A stretch of DNA of 28,286 bases. Origin: JALZUU01 sp964441245. GTDB lineage: Bacteria > Bacteroidota > Bacteroidia > Chitinophagales > Saprospiraceae. The notes beneath the pieces were generated by a model, which made no database searches, was not told the origin of the DNA, and saw only the letters and a program-made list of their open reading frames with translations. The position numbers and the translations under genes were made by a program. How positions within the stretch are numbered: position 1 is the stretch's first letter; every line of letters starts with the position of its first letter. The stretch spans positions 1-28,286 of the forward strand of contig CAYTVR010000079.1 in assembly GCA_964441245.1 (NCBI GenBank), written 5' to 3'. Below, piece after piece: positions 16,948 to 26,600 of the stretch.

Positions 16948-17629
16948 TAGTATGCTTTTTGCAAAAAGGTGTTCGTTTCTTAAATCCTATTTAAGACGAT
17001 TCTTTTATGCTTACGTCACAGATATAATTTATTCTTATTCACAAAACCCACATGTAGAAAATTTTACAATATTTGTAATGTTCAATTCTATAGGAGCAGT
17101 AGTAAAAATGGGATCAAAAGAGATTTAGGAATATTAGCTGTTCACAAAAGGAAGGGGAAATAAACAAAGTTTTAGACCAATTAGGTTGGGGTGTAAGGAA
17201 GCGGGATCTGCCAGATTTTGTAATTCATAGTTTTTGTAATTTGTACTTTTTACAAATCTGCCAGATCCTCAACTTCGATACCGGTTAATTTGAGATGACC
17301 TTAGTCGCTTTGATCACAATGTAGAACGAGTACTCAAATAAACGATGTCAACTTTTTCGCTTTTTGTGACATTGAATTATAAACACATAAAAGTAGATCT
17401 TTATGTATTTTACCAAAAAACAGGTTTAAAAGACGGCTAATTGTATCATCAATACGGGTGGAAAAAAGTGGCTATAATCGGGGCTTTTTAGAAAAAACGA
17501 TATCCTAAAAGTTAAAAAAGTGCATTAATTGAGTTTTGAGTTCAATAATAATTGGAATCTCGTTTCTCTTAGAGCAGATTCAAATTGTCAAATAAATTTG
17601 GAGGCTCATCTTAAGTCAACGTACTTAAA
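16948..17629. other. Long intergenic stretch with an inverted repeat and one doubtful small frame
   Basis: This separates the two OmpA-family genes. It holds an imperfect palindrome near 17068 (TTACAATATTTGTAA), the inverted repeat at 17204-17268 and a 31-codon plus-strand frame at 17345-17440 (MSTFSLFVTLNYKHIKVD) with no partner or recognisable domain. I could not pick out a convincing -7 box for the gene starting at 16947. Confidence 0.5.
17204..17268. repeat. Inverted repeat built on ATCTGCCAGAT
   Basis: GGATCTGCCAGATTTTGTA (17204-17222) and its reverse-complement-like partner TACAAATCTGCCAGATCC (17251-17268) face each other across about 28 bp. Each arm also contains the near-palindrome ATCTGCCAGAT. 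It could be a miniature element, an attachment-type site or a hairpin. Confidence 0.6.
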
Positions 17630-17672
17630 ATAAAAAAAGGCTATTCTAGGATTCTTAATTCCTAAAATAGCC
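17630..17672 (-). terminator. Rho-independent terminator of the OmpA-family gene at 17701
   Basis: On the minus strand GGCTATTTTAGGA pairs with TCCTAGAATAGCC across an 8-nt loop (hairpin 17639-17672), followed by a run of seven U. It ends 28 bp past the stop codon. Confidence 0.92.
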
Positions 17673-17700
17673 CCTTCATGACTTTTCAATTATCTTGTCT

Positions 17701-19149
17701 TTACTTTAGAAAAACATTGAATTCTACTCGTCTATTCTTTTTGCGACCATCTTTATATCGATTATCTGCAATCGGTTGCGTTTCTCCATACCCCACATAA
17801 GACATTCTAGAAGGAGCAACTCCTTTCGTTGTCAAATATTCATAACAAGCCTTCGCTCTATTTTCAGAAAGTAGTTGGTTCTTTTGAGCACTCCCCACAC
17901 TGTCGGTATGACCTCCTATTGATAGAGAATAATTGGGATACCGATTCATCACATCAGCAATTTTATTGAGGATATCTAAGGAACTACTTTTTAAAGTGGC
18001 TCTTGACGTTTCGAATTCTAAGTTCTGAACAGCGAAGTTCAACAACTCTTTATCTTCATTTGAAATTTCTGGGCAACCATTATTGCTTGCAGGACCTGCT
18101 GCATTTGGGCATCGATCATTCTTATCTTCTACCCCATCATTATCTGCATCAGCAAAGGGACAACCATTATTACTCGCAGGGCCAAAGGCATCGGGGCAAT
18201 TATCTAAATCATTGGATACTCCATCTCCATCTCTATCCATATTAGGGCAACCTTTATTTGATGCCAAGCCAGCTTCATTAGGGCAATCATCATCTTTATC
18301 TAAAACGCCATCTCCATCAGCGTCAGCAAATGGACAACCTTTATTATCAATTGGCCCTACTGCCTCAGGACAGTCATCGTCTTGATCTCCTACTCCATCA
18401 CCATCGGTATCTGGGCAACCAGAAAATTTAACTAAGCCTGCTACATCTGGACATTTATCTTTACTATCTATGACAAAATCACCATCTTTATCAGGACATC
18501 CTTTGGTCATAGCTGGTCCTGCTAATAAAGGACATTCATCATCTACATCCGCAATTCCGTCACCATCTCCATCCGTAGGTTTTTTATTTTTATCACTTGG
18601 ATCTAACAAAAAGAGTAAACCCAAACTATGCACCAAATTATCTCGATTATCCGTAAATACTTTTCGATATTCTGTTTGTGCTTGTAAATAAATATTGGGA
18701 TGAAATCGCACATTCATTCCGAGTCCTACTGGGACTAATGGGTTCATTCCTTCCGTTTCATCCACCATGGCTCCAATGCCACTAAAAACATATGGTTTGA
18801 TCACATTAGATTCTTTAAACAACCCCAATTGTAAAATTCCATCCAAACTACCGACGATCCTTCGATCAGTTAAGGTATTATCCGAGATTGGTATTTTTAC
18901 TCCGCCAAATCTCAAAGGAAATCCAAAATTCAAATATTGATTGATATTGCGGAAGTAAGCTATTTCTGCTCCCCAACCAGTATCATCCAAATTATCAAAA
19001 CCGTATAACTTATCGCCTAATGGGGTTTTAAAATCCATCAATAAAGGTTTGACGGTCAATCCATTTTTAAGCATTGGATTTTGAGCTTTTACAGCATTTC
19101 CAATCATTAGGAATAATACAAAAGAGAGGCATAAGATTTTATTCCTCAT
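17701..19149 (-). CDS. OmpA-family outer-membrane protein: barrel, six TSP3 repeats, peptidoglycan-binding domain
   Basis: A 482-residue outer-membrane protein linking the membrane to the cell wall. A signal peptide (about 1-23, LCLSFVLFLMIGNAVKAQ) is followed by a probable eight-strand beta-barrel (about 24-190; WGAEIAYFRNINQYLNFGF, KPYVFSGIGAMV, YLQAQTEYRKVF). Six calcium-binding TSP3 repeats come next (about 196-360; DTDGDGVGDQDDDCP, DADGDGVLDKDDDCP). The OmpA domain (about 370-482) carries GGHTDSVGSAQKNQLLSENRA and ends KKNRRVEFNVFLK. It is a paralogue of the protein at 15724, which keeps the repeats and OmpA domain but has lost or never had the barrel. It has its own promoter region and terminator, so it is probably a single-gene unit. 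Confidence 0.93.
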   Translation of the reverse strand: MRNKILCLSFVLFLMIGNAVKAQNPMLKNGLTVKPLLMDFKTPLGDKLYGFDNLDDTGWGAEIAYFRNINQYLNFGFPLRFGGVKIPISDNTLTDRRIVGSLDGILQLGLFKESNVIKPYVFSGIGAMVDETEGMNPLVPVGLGMNVRFHPNIYLQAQTEYRKVFTDNRDNLVHSLGLLFLLDPSDKNKKPTDGDGDGIADVDDECPLLAGPAMTKGCPDKDGDFVIDSKDKCPDVAGLVKFSGCPDTDGDGVGDQDDDCPEAVGPIDNKGCPFADADGDGVLDKDDDCPNEAGLASNKGCPNMDRDGDGVSNDLDNCPDAFGPASNNGCPFADADNDGVEDKNDRCPNAAGPASNNGCPEISNEDKELLNFAVQNLEFETSRATLKSSSLDILNKIADVMNRYPNYSLSIGGHTDSVGSAQKNQLLSENRAKACYEYLTTKGVAPSRMSYVGYGETQPIADNRYKDGRKKNRRVEFNVFLK

Positions 19150-19169
19150 GACGAGTATTTTTAAAGGTT

Positions 19170-19231
19170 CAAAAATATAAGTTGGATTTTCGAGGGATTA
19201 TAGATTTGTTAGAAATGTTGAGTTAACATTT
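19170..19231 (-). promoter_or_regulatory. Probable promoter and upstream palindrome of the OmpA gene at 17701
   Basis: TATTTTTG on the minus strand (19170-19177) fits the -7 box, 20 bp upstream of the start; no good -33 is seen. Further upstream, AAATGTT (19213-19219) and AACATTT (19225-19231) form a perfect 7 bp inverted repeat with a 5 bp spacer, placed where an activator might bind. Confidence 0.4.
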
Positions 19232-19274
19232 GTAGAACTATGTAAAAAAGTAAGTTTGAAGATAAGTCAAGGTA

Positions 19275-20207
19275 TTATCCTTTTAGTCCTCGACCTTGTT
19301 TATTAATTTTACCTTCTTTTTCTAGTTTTTTCATCAGTCGATCCAAGATACCGTTGATAAAGTCTTTACTCTTTTCGGTGCTATACAACTTGGAAATTTC
19401 AACAAATTCATTGAGTGTGACTTTCGTCGGAATAGTAGGAAAAACGAGCAATTCGGTTAAGGCCATTTTGAGTAAAATCATATCCATTACCGCGACTCGA
19501 TCAACGTCCCAATTTTTTAGCGTAGGCTCAATCAACTCTAATAATTCATGGTCGTTTTTACAAACATAGGAAATCAAGGCTTCTCCAAATTCCTTTGTTG
19601 TTTCTTCTGTTGGTCGATAAGCATTAAAAAACTCCTCTGTTGCAGGTAGCGCTTTTAAGGATTTTTTGATGGTACCAATCACTAAAGACTTGTCATCAAT
19701 CCAGTTGGCAAAAGCATCTTCACTTAAATCACTAAATAAATCACTGGCTAAACAAGCTTTATATAACTGCAATAAGATTTGTTTATGATCTTCTGGAGTA
19801 TTTTCTGCGTGAACGTAATTTCGATAGGCTTCTCCTTTTGAAAAATCAGAATAGAATTTACGGATATTGTCCATATCTATTCGATCCTCAAATTTATGTT
19901 GCTCAATCAATTGATTAAATGCTTCATTTTTAAATAAAGACTGGACCAATTCATTGTCAAATAATATGGAGGTGAATTTTTTATCTTCTTCGGTAGGTAA
20001 GTGTTTAGCGGATCGTTTGGCGGCATCACGTTGGGCATACTGCGTGATTTTCAGGAGTTGATACATATGAAATAGATACAACTCATAGGATACCTCTATG
20101 CTATCGCGATAACGAGTTAATGCTTGTTGGAAAACAAGGTCTTTATCTCTGCTCATTGAATAGAGCATCTGCATGACTTTTATGCGGATATTTCTTCTAC
20201 TTAGCAT
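19275..20207 (-). CDS. nusB: Transcription antitermination factor NusB, long Bacteroidota form
   Basis: NusB binds boxA RNA with NusE (S10) and supports processive rRNA transcription. The protein has 310 residues, about twice the E. coli length, as usual in Bacteroidota. The N-terminus MLSRRNIRIKVMQMLYSM is the family signature. A helical insert of about 150 residues follows. The classic NusB core lies at about 215-300 (NWDVDRVAVMDMILLKMAL, FPTIPTKVTLNEFVEISK, YSTEKSKDFINGILDRL). It ends with a short basic tail. No close co-directional neighbour lies within 100 bp, so it is probably monocistronic. An exact -7 box is not evident upstream; TTTCTTTG about 36 bp before the start is the nearest. 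Confidence 0.93.
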   Translation of the reverse strand: MLSRRNIRIKVMQMLYSMSRDKDLVFQQALTRYRDSIEVSYELYLFHMYQLLKITQYAQRDAAKRSAKHLPTEEDKKFTSILFDNELVQSLFKNEAFNQLIEQHKFEDRIDMDNIRKFYSDFSKGEAYRNYVHAENTPEDHKQILLQLYKACLASDLFSDLSEDAFANWIDDKSLVIGTIKKSLKALPATEEFFNAYRPTEETTKEFGEALISYVCKNDHELLELIEPTLKNWDVDRVAVMDMILLKMALTELLVFPTIPTKVTLNEFVEISKLYSTEKSKDFINGILDRLMKKLEKEGKINKQGRGLKG

Positions 20208-20541
20208 TCGCTTTTGAACTAACGATCAATTTCATTTCCACAAAGAAAGATTTTTTTTTTAATCATCTTTACTATTGCATTCTAAATCGGCCGTAAGGTA
20301 TGATTTTCTTTGGAAATGTAGCATTTTTCAAATAAAAAAAAATAGAAAGCGTAGAAATAGATTTTTTTGAACGTGCCCCTTTACTTGTGCTTTTAATTCA
20401 GGAGGATAGATTTGAATTTTTAGTAAATGTAGTATTGCACTTATTGACCAAAAAATTCTGGTGAGTCTTTAACAAGGAAATGGCAAAACCATAGATCAGT
20501 TTTGCCATTCCTTAAAAGCCATTTTTTCGTATCAACTTTTA
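20208..20541. other. Intergenic stretch between nusB and the DoxX-family gene
   Basis: It holds the nusB promoter region, poly-A/T runs near 20251-20262 and 20333-20341, and the hairpin at 20474-20513. I see no gene. Confidence 0.6.
20474..20513 (-). terminator. Hairpin terminator of the DoxX-family gene
   Basis: AAGGAAATGGCAAAAC (20474-20489) and GTTTTGCCATTCCTT (20499-20513) pair over about 15 bp with one bulge. The following sequence on the minus strand (GTTAAAG) has only a poor U-tract, so termination may be incomplete. Confidence 0.6.
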
Positions 20542-22062
20542 TTACAAACCTTTTTTAACTTCTTCAAAAGTAGGTAATTTTTTATAATGCCATTTATTGA
20601 TGATTTTTCCGTTTTTCCACAGCACGATACCTGGATTAGAACGGACGATGGTCTTCAATAAAATATCATCTGCTTCATAAAATGGAAATGGCGTTTGTGC
20701 CGAATGTCGAAAAGCTTCCGTCATGTCTGAACCTGCTCCACCAACCACAGCATACACTTCAAAATTAGCTGCTTCTGCTGCTTCCATAAATGGGTTTACC
20801 GTCTCTTTAAAAGCATTGACAAAAGTTGGATCCCAAACGTATTTTGTTCGTCTAGATTTTTTCTGTTCTATCTTATCAACCGATTTTACAATAGAAGGCG
20901 TTTCCGACCCATCAACCAAAACAGTATCCATCACAAAAGTCGTATCACTATAGGTAAACTTCTCTGTAATCTCTTCATCTGCATATAATTTATAACAGAC
21001 GACCATGACACTATATTCTGGATTGGTTAAAATATCCTCGGTCATAGAATTTCCATCAAAATCGGTAATATCGAACTCACTGATTTTTGTAGATGCAATG
21101 GCGGGCTCCGTTTTAATTTGATCTAATACGGTCCACTTATCTTTTGGATAATTTTTATATTGTTTTAAATAATCTGCGTAAGCTAAAGTGACGCTTTCTT
21201 TACTCTCTTTATTTTGTAACAAATAATGAGTGATCCTTACATTTGACATGGCTTCTTCCTCTGCTTTCTTAATGTTAACGATATCTGCTCCTTTTTTGAA
21301 AGGTCGAAAATCCGTTTTAGGAATATCCCAAGCAAAGTTTGAAAAACAGTAGCCCAACAAACCGATCGTAGCAGCTCCTAATATGCCCCATTGAATTTTA
21401 CCAGAAAACAATTCGTGCATTTTTTTGTGTCTAAAGACAAAATATAAGGCAGGAACCATCAAAAAGAGATCTTTGAAAAAGGATATTTTAGGTTTAAGTT
21501 TTAGAAAATCTCCAAAACATCCACAATCGGTTACCTTCATATTCGTTTCGATATAAGGTCCCCATTGACCAAAAGAAAAGAAGTTGACATCTTGTGGGAC
21601 ATAACCTGTTAAGAAGGTAAATCCAGTCAAGAAAGTAAAGAAGGCCACCAATAGTAAAAAGGCCCAACTCGTTAATTTTGATCTAAATCCTAGAAGAAGC
21701 ATCAATCCTAAAACGATTTCAAAAACAATCATTGCCACTGAAAAAGTGGTCACATATTGAGATAAAAAGGGAAATATGGGCGCAATAAAGGACAGCCAGG
21801 TTTCTTGAAAAGTACTTTCAAATTCGGTAAAATAATCTACCATCTTGTACCCAGTACCTAATGGATCAACTGCTTTGACCAAACCTGAAAAAACAAAAAG
21901 GGCGCCACAGAAATTCTGTGCATACGACATCAACCAAGATTTTTGTTTCTTAAAGTATCCCACTATAAAAGTTAGGATCAAAGCATCAAGACCAATGCAG
22001 GTTACTAAGCTGGCAAGGGTCATTTTATTGCTAATAAATAATAAATATAGAGTCGTAATCAT
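20542..22062 (-). CDS. DoxX-family membrane protein, BT_3928-like, with thioredoxin-like tail
   Basis: A 506-residue inner-membrane protein of a Bacteroidota-specific type. The N-terminal half holds DoxX/MauE-like helices (about 45-245; FSGLVKAVDPLGTGYK, VFEIVLGLMLLLGF) with the characteristic DCGCFGD motif (Cys180, Cys182). The C-terminal half is soluble and looks thioredoxin-like near its end (SNPGIVLWKNGKIINKWHY) but has no CxxC motif. DoxX/MauE proteins are tied to redox or disulfide chemistry; the exact reaction here is unknown. It lies 25 bp downstream of the DUF1599 gene, the usual pairing in this phylum, and is probably co-transcribed. ATG 22062 is taken; an in-frame ATG at 22023 (MTLASLV) is an equally good start. 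Confidence 0.87.
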   Translation of the reverse strand: MITTLYLLFISNKMTLASLVTCIGLDALILTFIVGYFKKQKSWLMSYAQNFCGALFVFSGLVKAVDPLGTGYKMVDYFTEFESTFQETWLSFIAPIFPFLSQYVTTFSVAMIVFEIVLGLMLLLGFRSKLTSWAFLLLVAFFTFLTGFTFLTGYVPQDVNFFSFGQWGPYIETNMKVTDCGCFGDFLKLKPKISFFKDLFLMVPALYFVFRHKKMHELFSGKIQWGILGAATIGLLGYCFSNFAWDIPKTDFRPFKKGADIVNIKKAEEEAMSNVRITHYLLQNKESKESVTLAYADYLKQYKNYPKDKWTVLDQIKTEPAIASTKISEFDITDFDGNSMTEDILTNPEYSVMVVCYKLYADEEITEKFTYSDTTFVMDTVLVDGSETPSIVKSVDKIEQKKSRRTKYVWDPTFVNAFKETVNPFMEAAEAANFEVYAVVGGAGSDMTEAFRHSAQTPFPFYEADDILLKTIVRSNPGIVLWKNGKIINKWHYKKLPTFEEVKKGL

Positions 22063-22087
22063 TTCGTAATAATTTTATTTTTTAGAG

Positions 22088-22636
22088 TTATACACTCTTA
22101 TTTTCACTCAATTTGATCAAAGCAAAAATAGCATAGTTTATAATATCTTGATAATTAGCGTCTAAACCTTCTGATATTAAAGTTTTACCTTTATTATCTT
22201 CAATCTGTTTGACTCTTAATAACTTCATCAAAATCAAATCTGTAATAGAACTGATCCGCATTTCTCGCCAAACTTCACCATAGTCATGATTTTTACGAAT
22301 CATCAAGGCACGAGTTGCATCGCGGTATTGATCATATAAAGCTTCTACCCTTTCCATCGGCAATTCTAGTGTATCTTCTGCTTTTAGCTCCAGCTGTATA
22401 ATCGCCATCACACTATAATTGACCAGACCAATATATTCCACATCGACCTCTTCCTCCACTTTATGTTCTTCTAGTTCTTCAAGACTTCTAATCCGACTGG
22501 CTTTGATAAAAAGCTGATCAGTCAGGGAGGATGGACGGAGAATTCGCCAAGCGGTTCCATAGTCCTTGGTCTTTTTGATAAAGACTTCTTTACACTGGCG
22601 GAATTCCGCATCGTATTGATTCAATGTTTTTTGCAC
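22088..22636 (-). CDS. DUF1599 domain protein, two tandem domains
   Basis: A 182-residue, probably cytoplasmic protein with two copies of the DUF1599 unit (about 5-85 and 100-180). The halves match internally: KKTKDYGTAWRILRPSSLTD with KNHDYGEVWREMRISSITD, and later VEYIGLVNYSVMAIIQLEL with ANYQDIINYAIFALIKL. The repeated DYG, RxxSxTD and NY positions are probably the functional residues. DUF1599 has been linked by comparative genomics to nucleotide modification, but no activity is settled. The start is GTG 22636 (then CAA AAA ACA TTG); it fits the family N-terminus and follows a good promoter by about 10 nt. It is the first gene of a two-gene unit with the DoxX-family gene. Confidence 0.9.
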   Translation of the reverse strand: MQKTLNQYDAEFRQCKEVFIKKTKDYGTAWRILRPSSLTDQLFIKASRIRSLEELEEHKVEEEVDVEYIGLVNYSVMAIIQLELKAEDTLELPMERVEALYDQYRDATRALMIRKNHDYGEVWREMRISSITDLILMKLLRVKQIEDNKGKTLISEGLDANYQDIINYAIFALIKLSENKSV

Positions 22637-22652
22637 AAGTATGATTTTGCGG

Positions 22653-22683
22653 CAAAGATAGTCAAGCGATTAGGAAAAAACAA
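22653..22683 (-). promoter_or_regulatory. Promoter of the DUF1599-DoxX unit
   Basis: On the minus strand CTTG (22684-22681) is followed after 20 bp by TATCTTTG (22660-22653), a near-perfect -33/-7 pair for the phylum. Transcription would start about 10 nt before the GTG start codon. Confidence 0.7.
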
Positions 22684-22896
22684 GCTCGTTTGCTTTGGTC
22701 GATATGCTCTTACCAAAATATCTTCGCTATTACAAATATCGCTTCTAGTTTTCATTGAAGTTGTTAACGACTATTCAATGATTGTTAATGGGCTGTTAAG
22801 TCTGTATCTCATCCCTATTCCAAGCAGATTTTGAATCAATTTTCACCAGCCGACGTAAAAATTTAAGTGTAAATGTCCTCTTCTATTTCTAATCCT

Positions 22897-22904
22897 TACT
22901 TTTG
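22897..22904 (+). promoter_or_regulatory. -7 box of the yigZ promoter
   Basis: TACTTTTG fits TAnnTTTG exactly and would give a leader of about 67 nt. The -33 region is weak (no TTG at the expected place). Confidence 0.45.
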
Positions 22905-22977
22905 TTATTCAAAAAAAATCAAAACAGGATAAAATCGCCAAAATCAAGAGACCAGCAACTAACAACCACGATACCAC

Positions 22978-23631
22978 ATGAAAGATACTTATCGAACCAT
23001 TTTAGGCGAAAGCACTGGAGAATACCGGGAAAAAGGAAGTAAATTCTTGGCCTATGCTTATCCCGTTTACGATGAATCGGAATGGCAGGAACGTTTAGAT
23101 CAAGTCAAAAAACTGCATCCTAAAGGCCGACACCATTGCTTTGCTTATCGTCTAGGCTTGGATGGCAATCAATACCGAGCCAATGATGATGGAGAACCTT
23201 CTGGTACTGCAGGTCGACCGATGTTGGGGCAAATCGATTCGTTTAATTTGGTCAATGTAATCGTGATTGTCGTCAGATATTTTGGTGGAACGAAATTAGG
23301 GGTTTCTGGATTGATCCATGCCTATAAAGTGTGTACTGCGGAAGCTTTTGAAAAGGCGACTATTATTGACAAAACTGTAGAGGACATTTATCAGTTGACC
23401 TTCGAATATGCTTTGATGAGTGAGGTAATGAATGCCGTAAAAAAATTGGATTTAGAAATTGTAGTACAGGATTTTGGAAACATTGGTCGTCTAGAAATCG
23501 CCATTCGACAAAGCGAAGTAGAGGCCACATTGTTAAAACTAAAAGCGAAAGTAGCCAAAATCCGTATTGAAGAAATTCACAAAATAGAAACCATCGAAGG
23601 CTTTGAAATGGAGTATTTGAAAACGAGGTGA
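22978..23631 (+). CDS. yigZ: YigZ/IMPACT family protein
   Basis: A 217-residue cytoplasmic protein of the UPF0029/IMPACT family, related to translation-control factors in eukaryotes; its bacterial role is not firmly known. The N-terminal IMPACT domain (about 18-125) has all the family blocks: KGSKFLAYAYPV, HHCFAYRLG, NDDGEPSGTAGRPML and VVRYFGGTKLGVSGL. A C-terminal ferredoxin-like DUF1949-type domain (about 140-205) follows. The length is normal. The start follows a -7 box by about 74 nt, and no other ATG gives a better N-terminus. It is divergent from the DUF1599 gene and convergent with the PKD-repeat gene, with a shared palindromic terminator region only 56 bp long. Confidence 0.92.
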   Translation: MKDTYRTILGESTGEYREKGSKFLAYAYPVYDESEWQERLDQVKKLHPKGRHHCFAYRLGLDGNQYRANDDGEPSGTAGRPMLGQIDSFNLVNVIVIVVRYFGGTKLGVSGLIHAYKVCTAEAFEKATIIDKTVEDIYQLTFEYALMSEVMNAVKKLDLEIVVQDFGNIGRLEIAIRQSEVEATLLKLKAKVAKIRIEEIHKIETIEGFEMEYLKTR

Positions 23632-23642
23632 TTAGAGGTTGA

Positions 23643-23680
23643 CCAAATTTATTTGGTCTTTAGTATCCAAATAAATTTGG
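23643..23680. terminator. Twin palindromes between convergent genes, probable bidirectional terminator
   Basis: CCAAATTTATTTGG (23643-23656) and CCAAATAAATTTGG (23667-23680) are each self-complementary with a 2-nt centre and are also exact reverse complements of each other. The RNA can form two small hairpins or one 14 bp hairpin with a 10-nt loop. It lies between the yigZ stop (23631) and the PKD-gene stop (23688). Confidence 0.7.
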
Positions 23681-23687
23681 ATAACCA

Positions 23688-26600
23688 TCATCGAAACAAA
23701 GTCACATCTCCTTTTTTGAAAATCGTCTTTGTCGGATCAATAGGACAAGGCGCTTCTACAAAATAAACGTACACGCCTATGGGAGCCAGCGCTCCATCTA
23801 TTGTTCCATCCCAACCTACAAATTTATCATCCTCTTCAAAAACCACTGCTCCCCATCGATTAAATATTTTAAAGGCATTGATTTGAGGAATCGAAGTAAT
23901 CACTGTTAAGAGATCATTGTTATTATCTTCATTCGGTGAAAAAGCATTGGGCACAACTAGTAAATCATCTGAACAATTTACCAAAAGTTCCAATCGAGTT
24001 TCCAATATCAATTCACATCCATTATCTAAATCCGTGACCGTCAAATTAAAAACACCATTCGTATCAGGAGTAAGCAATGGATTAGGACAATTCGTACAAC
24101 TTAAACTATCAGGGCCAGACCAAGTAAATTCATAATTGCCTTCGGATAAAACCAAAGTAGCCATCTCCAATTCCTGCCCCGTAAAAAAACGATGAACGCT
24201 CGGAAGCGTAACCGCTGGTTGGTCTTTAACAGTAACCGTCATATCCAAAGCTCCTTGACTACAAGAAGACAACTGACCAAGAACCTCATAAGTCGTGGTC
24301 TCCGTTGGCCAAGCAAGTGGATTGGCAATTGCTGGATTAGATAAATTGGTCGGCGGTAGCCAGTTAAATAAATCTGCACTTCCATCTATGGAAAGTTGAA
24401 TGGTATCTCCACTACAAATGCTTACATCATTAGCGCTTATCACTGTTTCCTCCACCACTTCAATATTCACAGAATCCATTAAAGTACATAAATCGTTGAC
24501 GATCGTTAGGGAATAGGTCGTAGTAAAAAGAGGAGAAGCAAATGGATTTAAAACATTAGAATTGTCCAAATCCTCGATTGGCGACCAACTGATCTCTCCT
24601 ACTCCATTCCCTTCTAACAATGCTTCTTCGCCAACACAAATAACTTGATCCATTCCAGCATCTATAGCATTTTGTTCTAAAACAAAAACAGTAATCGTAT
24701 CCAATATTTCACAACCAATATCTGTAAGGACTGAAACCCTAAAATCTTTTTCGCTTGACGGAAAGGCCATCGGATCTGGACAATAAGTACAAGTCAAGCC
24801 TGTTGGATTTAACCAAGTGATGTCCATCCCAAAATCAACTTGTAATTGAACAGAGTCTCCCAAACAAATCGTTCGATCTGGACCAGCAAGATTCTGGGAT
24901 TGATCAATCACATCTACGAATACCGAATCTTGAGCAGAACAACCATGAACATTCGTTACCGTCACTACATAAGTTGTCGCAGCTGGAGGAAAGGCAATCG
25001 GGTTGAAACAAGATTCATAACAAGTCAATCCCGGACGACTGGAATCCCATTGGTAGGAAAAAACATTGTCTCCTCCACCTGCCACTAATTGAACATTATC
25101 ATTGGCACAAATAAGTGTATCATTTGAAATCTCTACAACAGGAACTGGAAACGGACGTACGTTCACAACTACTTCATTCGTATCCACACAACCATTTGAA
25201 CTTTCTAAAGTAAAATAATAAATCGTGGTGTCTAAAGGACTTGCCTCTGGGTTTAAACAATCCGTACAACTCAACGTCGGAGAGGGCAACCAATTGTAAA
25301 CAAGACCAGTCGTATCTCCAATCAATTGCGCATTTAATGAGACCATTTCTCCCTGACAGACAATAAGACTATTGTTCAATTCTACTAAAGGCAAAGGAAG
25401 CACCTCAATCATTCGCGTGTAGGTATCTGTACAGCCCACTTGCGTGGAAATAATTAAGCTTACTTCGTATGTTCCTGGAGTGTTGTAAATATGTTGAGGG
25501 TTTCGAATATTCGCAGAGCTCTCATCTCCAAAATCCCATTCCCAGCTAATGATCGCTCCTTCTGAAATGGAAGAAACATCACTAAAGTTAATGGTCACAG
25601 GAGTACAACCTATGGTATCTGATAATTCGAATGCCGCTAGCGGAGTCGCTCCTATGGTAATATGATTTTCTTTTAACAAAGTATCTCTACAATAGGAATT
25701 AGCTAAGATCAAACTAACATCATAATTTCCTGGAGCTGAATAATTGATGTTGGGTTCTGAATCATTGGTGATCGGAGGATCAAGACCTTCTATATGCCAT
25801 TCTGTAAAAGTAATCGGAGTCGTTGAGCTACTTAAATTAATAAAACTAGTCGTTGCAATATCATCACACATAATGGTATCTGAAGCAATAAAGTTTAGAT
25901 TTAAGTCTTCAACAAAAATGGTATCAGGAGATTCATAAGCCACTTTACAACCTGACTCATCAATTAAAATAAGTTTAGGAACATAGGTACCCACTTCAGT
26001 GTAAATATAATTCGCAGTATCTGCTTGTATATTCAACGTACTATCCAAATCACCATTTCCAAAATCCCATATAAAATCATAAAATTTGTCTGATACACCT
26101 TCAAATTCAACTTGCAAAGGGACACAACTGGTATCTATGGTAAATTCAAATTCTCCGATAGGCCCATTCAATAAAATAAAGTCTTCAATAAAAGCCGTAT
26201 CCCTACAATTCTCTGTCGCAATGGCAATCAGACTTACGTCAAAACTACCCGGTAAGGTATAAACATGAGGCGGATGTTCTAAATTAGAAGGCCCTGAGTT
26301 GTCTCCAAAATCCCATTCATAGGAAGCGGCATTAGTTGATTGATTTTCAAATTGAACAATTAGTTCTGGACAATCCGCAAAAGAAGAATCTACTGTAAAA
26401 TTGGCTATCGGATTCGCTATTTGGATGTAATCAATTTTACAAATCGTACTATCACAGGCATACGGATCTGTGATCGTCAAACAAACCGTATAACTTCCTT
26501 GAGCTGCATAGTTATGAATAGGAGCAACTTCCGTTGAAGTTGTATTGTCTCCAAAATCCCAAAGGTAACTGAGGTTAGTCCCTTGCGACAAATCAATAAA

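Larger units (their letters stand above)
22637..22977. other. Divergent intergenic region, DUF1599 gene / yigZ
   Basis: It carries the two promoters listed separately. A 72-codon plus-strand frame at 22616-22834 overlaps the DUF1599 start and promoter, has no recognisable domain and is not called as a gene. Confidence 0.6.

Noticed and set aside
9891..17297. A 14 bp match, TTAATTTGAGATGA, shared between the insertion-element relic (minus strand, near 9900) and 17285
   Set aside because: A match this short is expected by chance in 28 kb of AT-rich DNA, and the flanks do not agree.
17345..17440. 31-codon frame as an integrase N-terminal fragment
   Set aside because: The resemblance is too slight and no further integrase sequence follows in any frame.
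16179..18691. Several open frames of 60-110 codons overlapping the two OmpA-family genes
   Set aside because: They follow from the repetitive DGDG/KCP coding pattern in the TSP3 repeats and have no start context or recognisable protein features.
22616..22834. 72-codon plus-strand frame beside yigZ
   Set aside because: It overlaps the DUF1599 start and its promoter and shows no domain or conserved composition.
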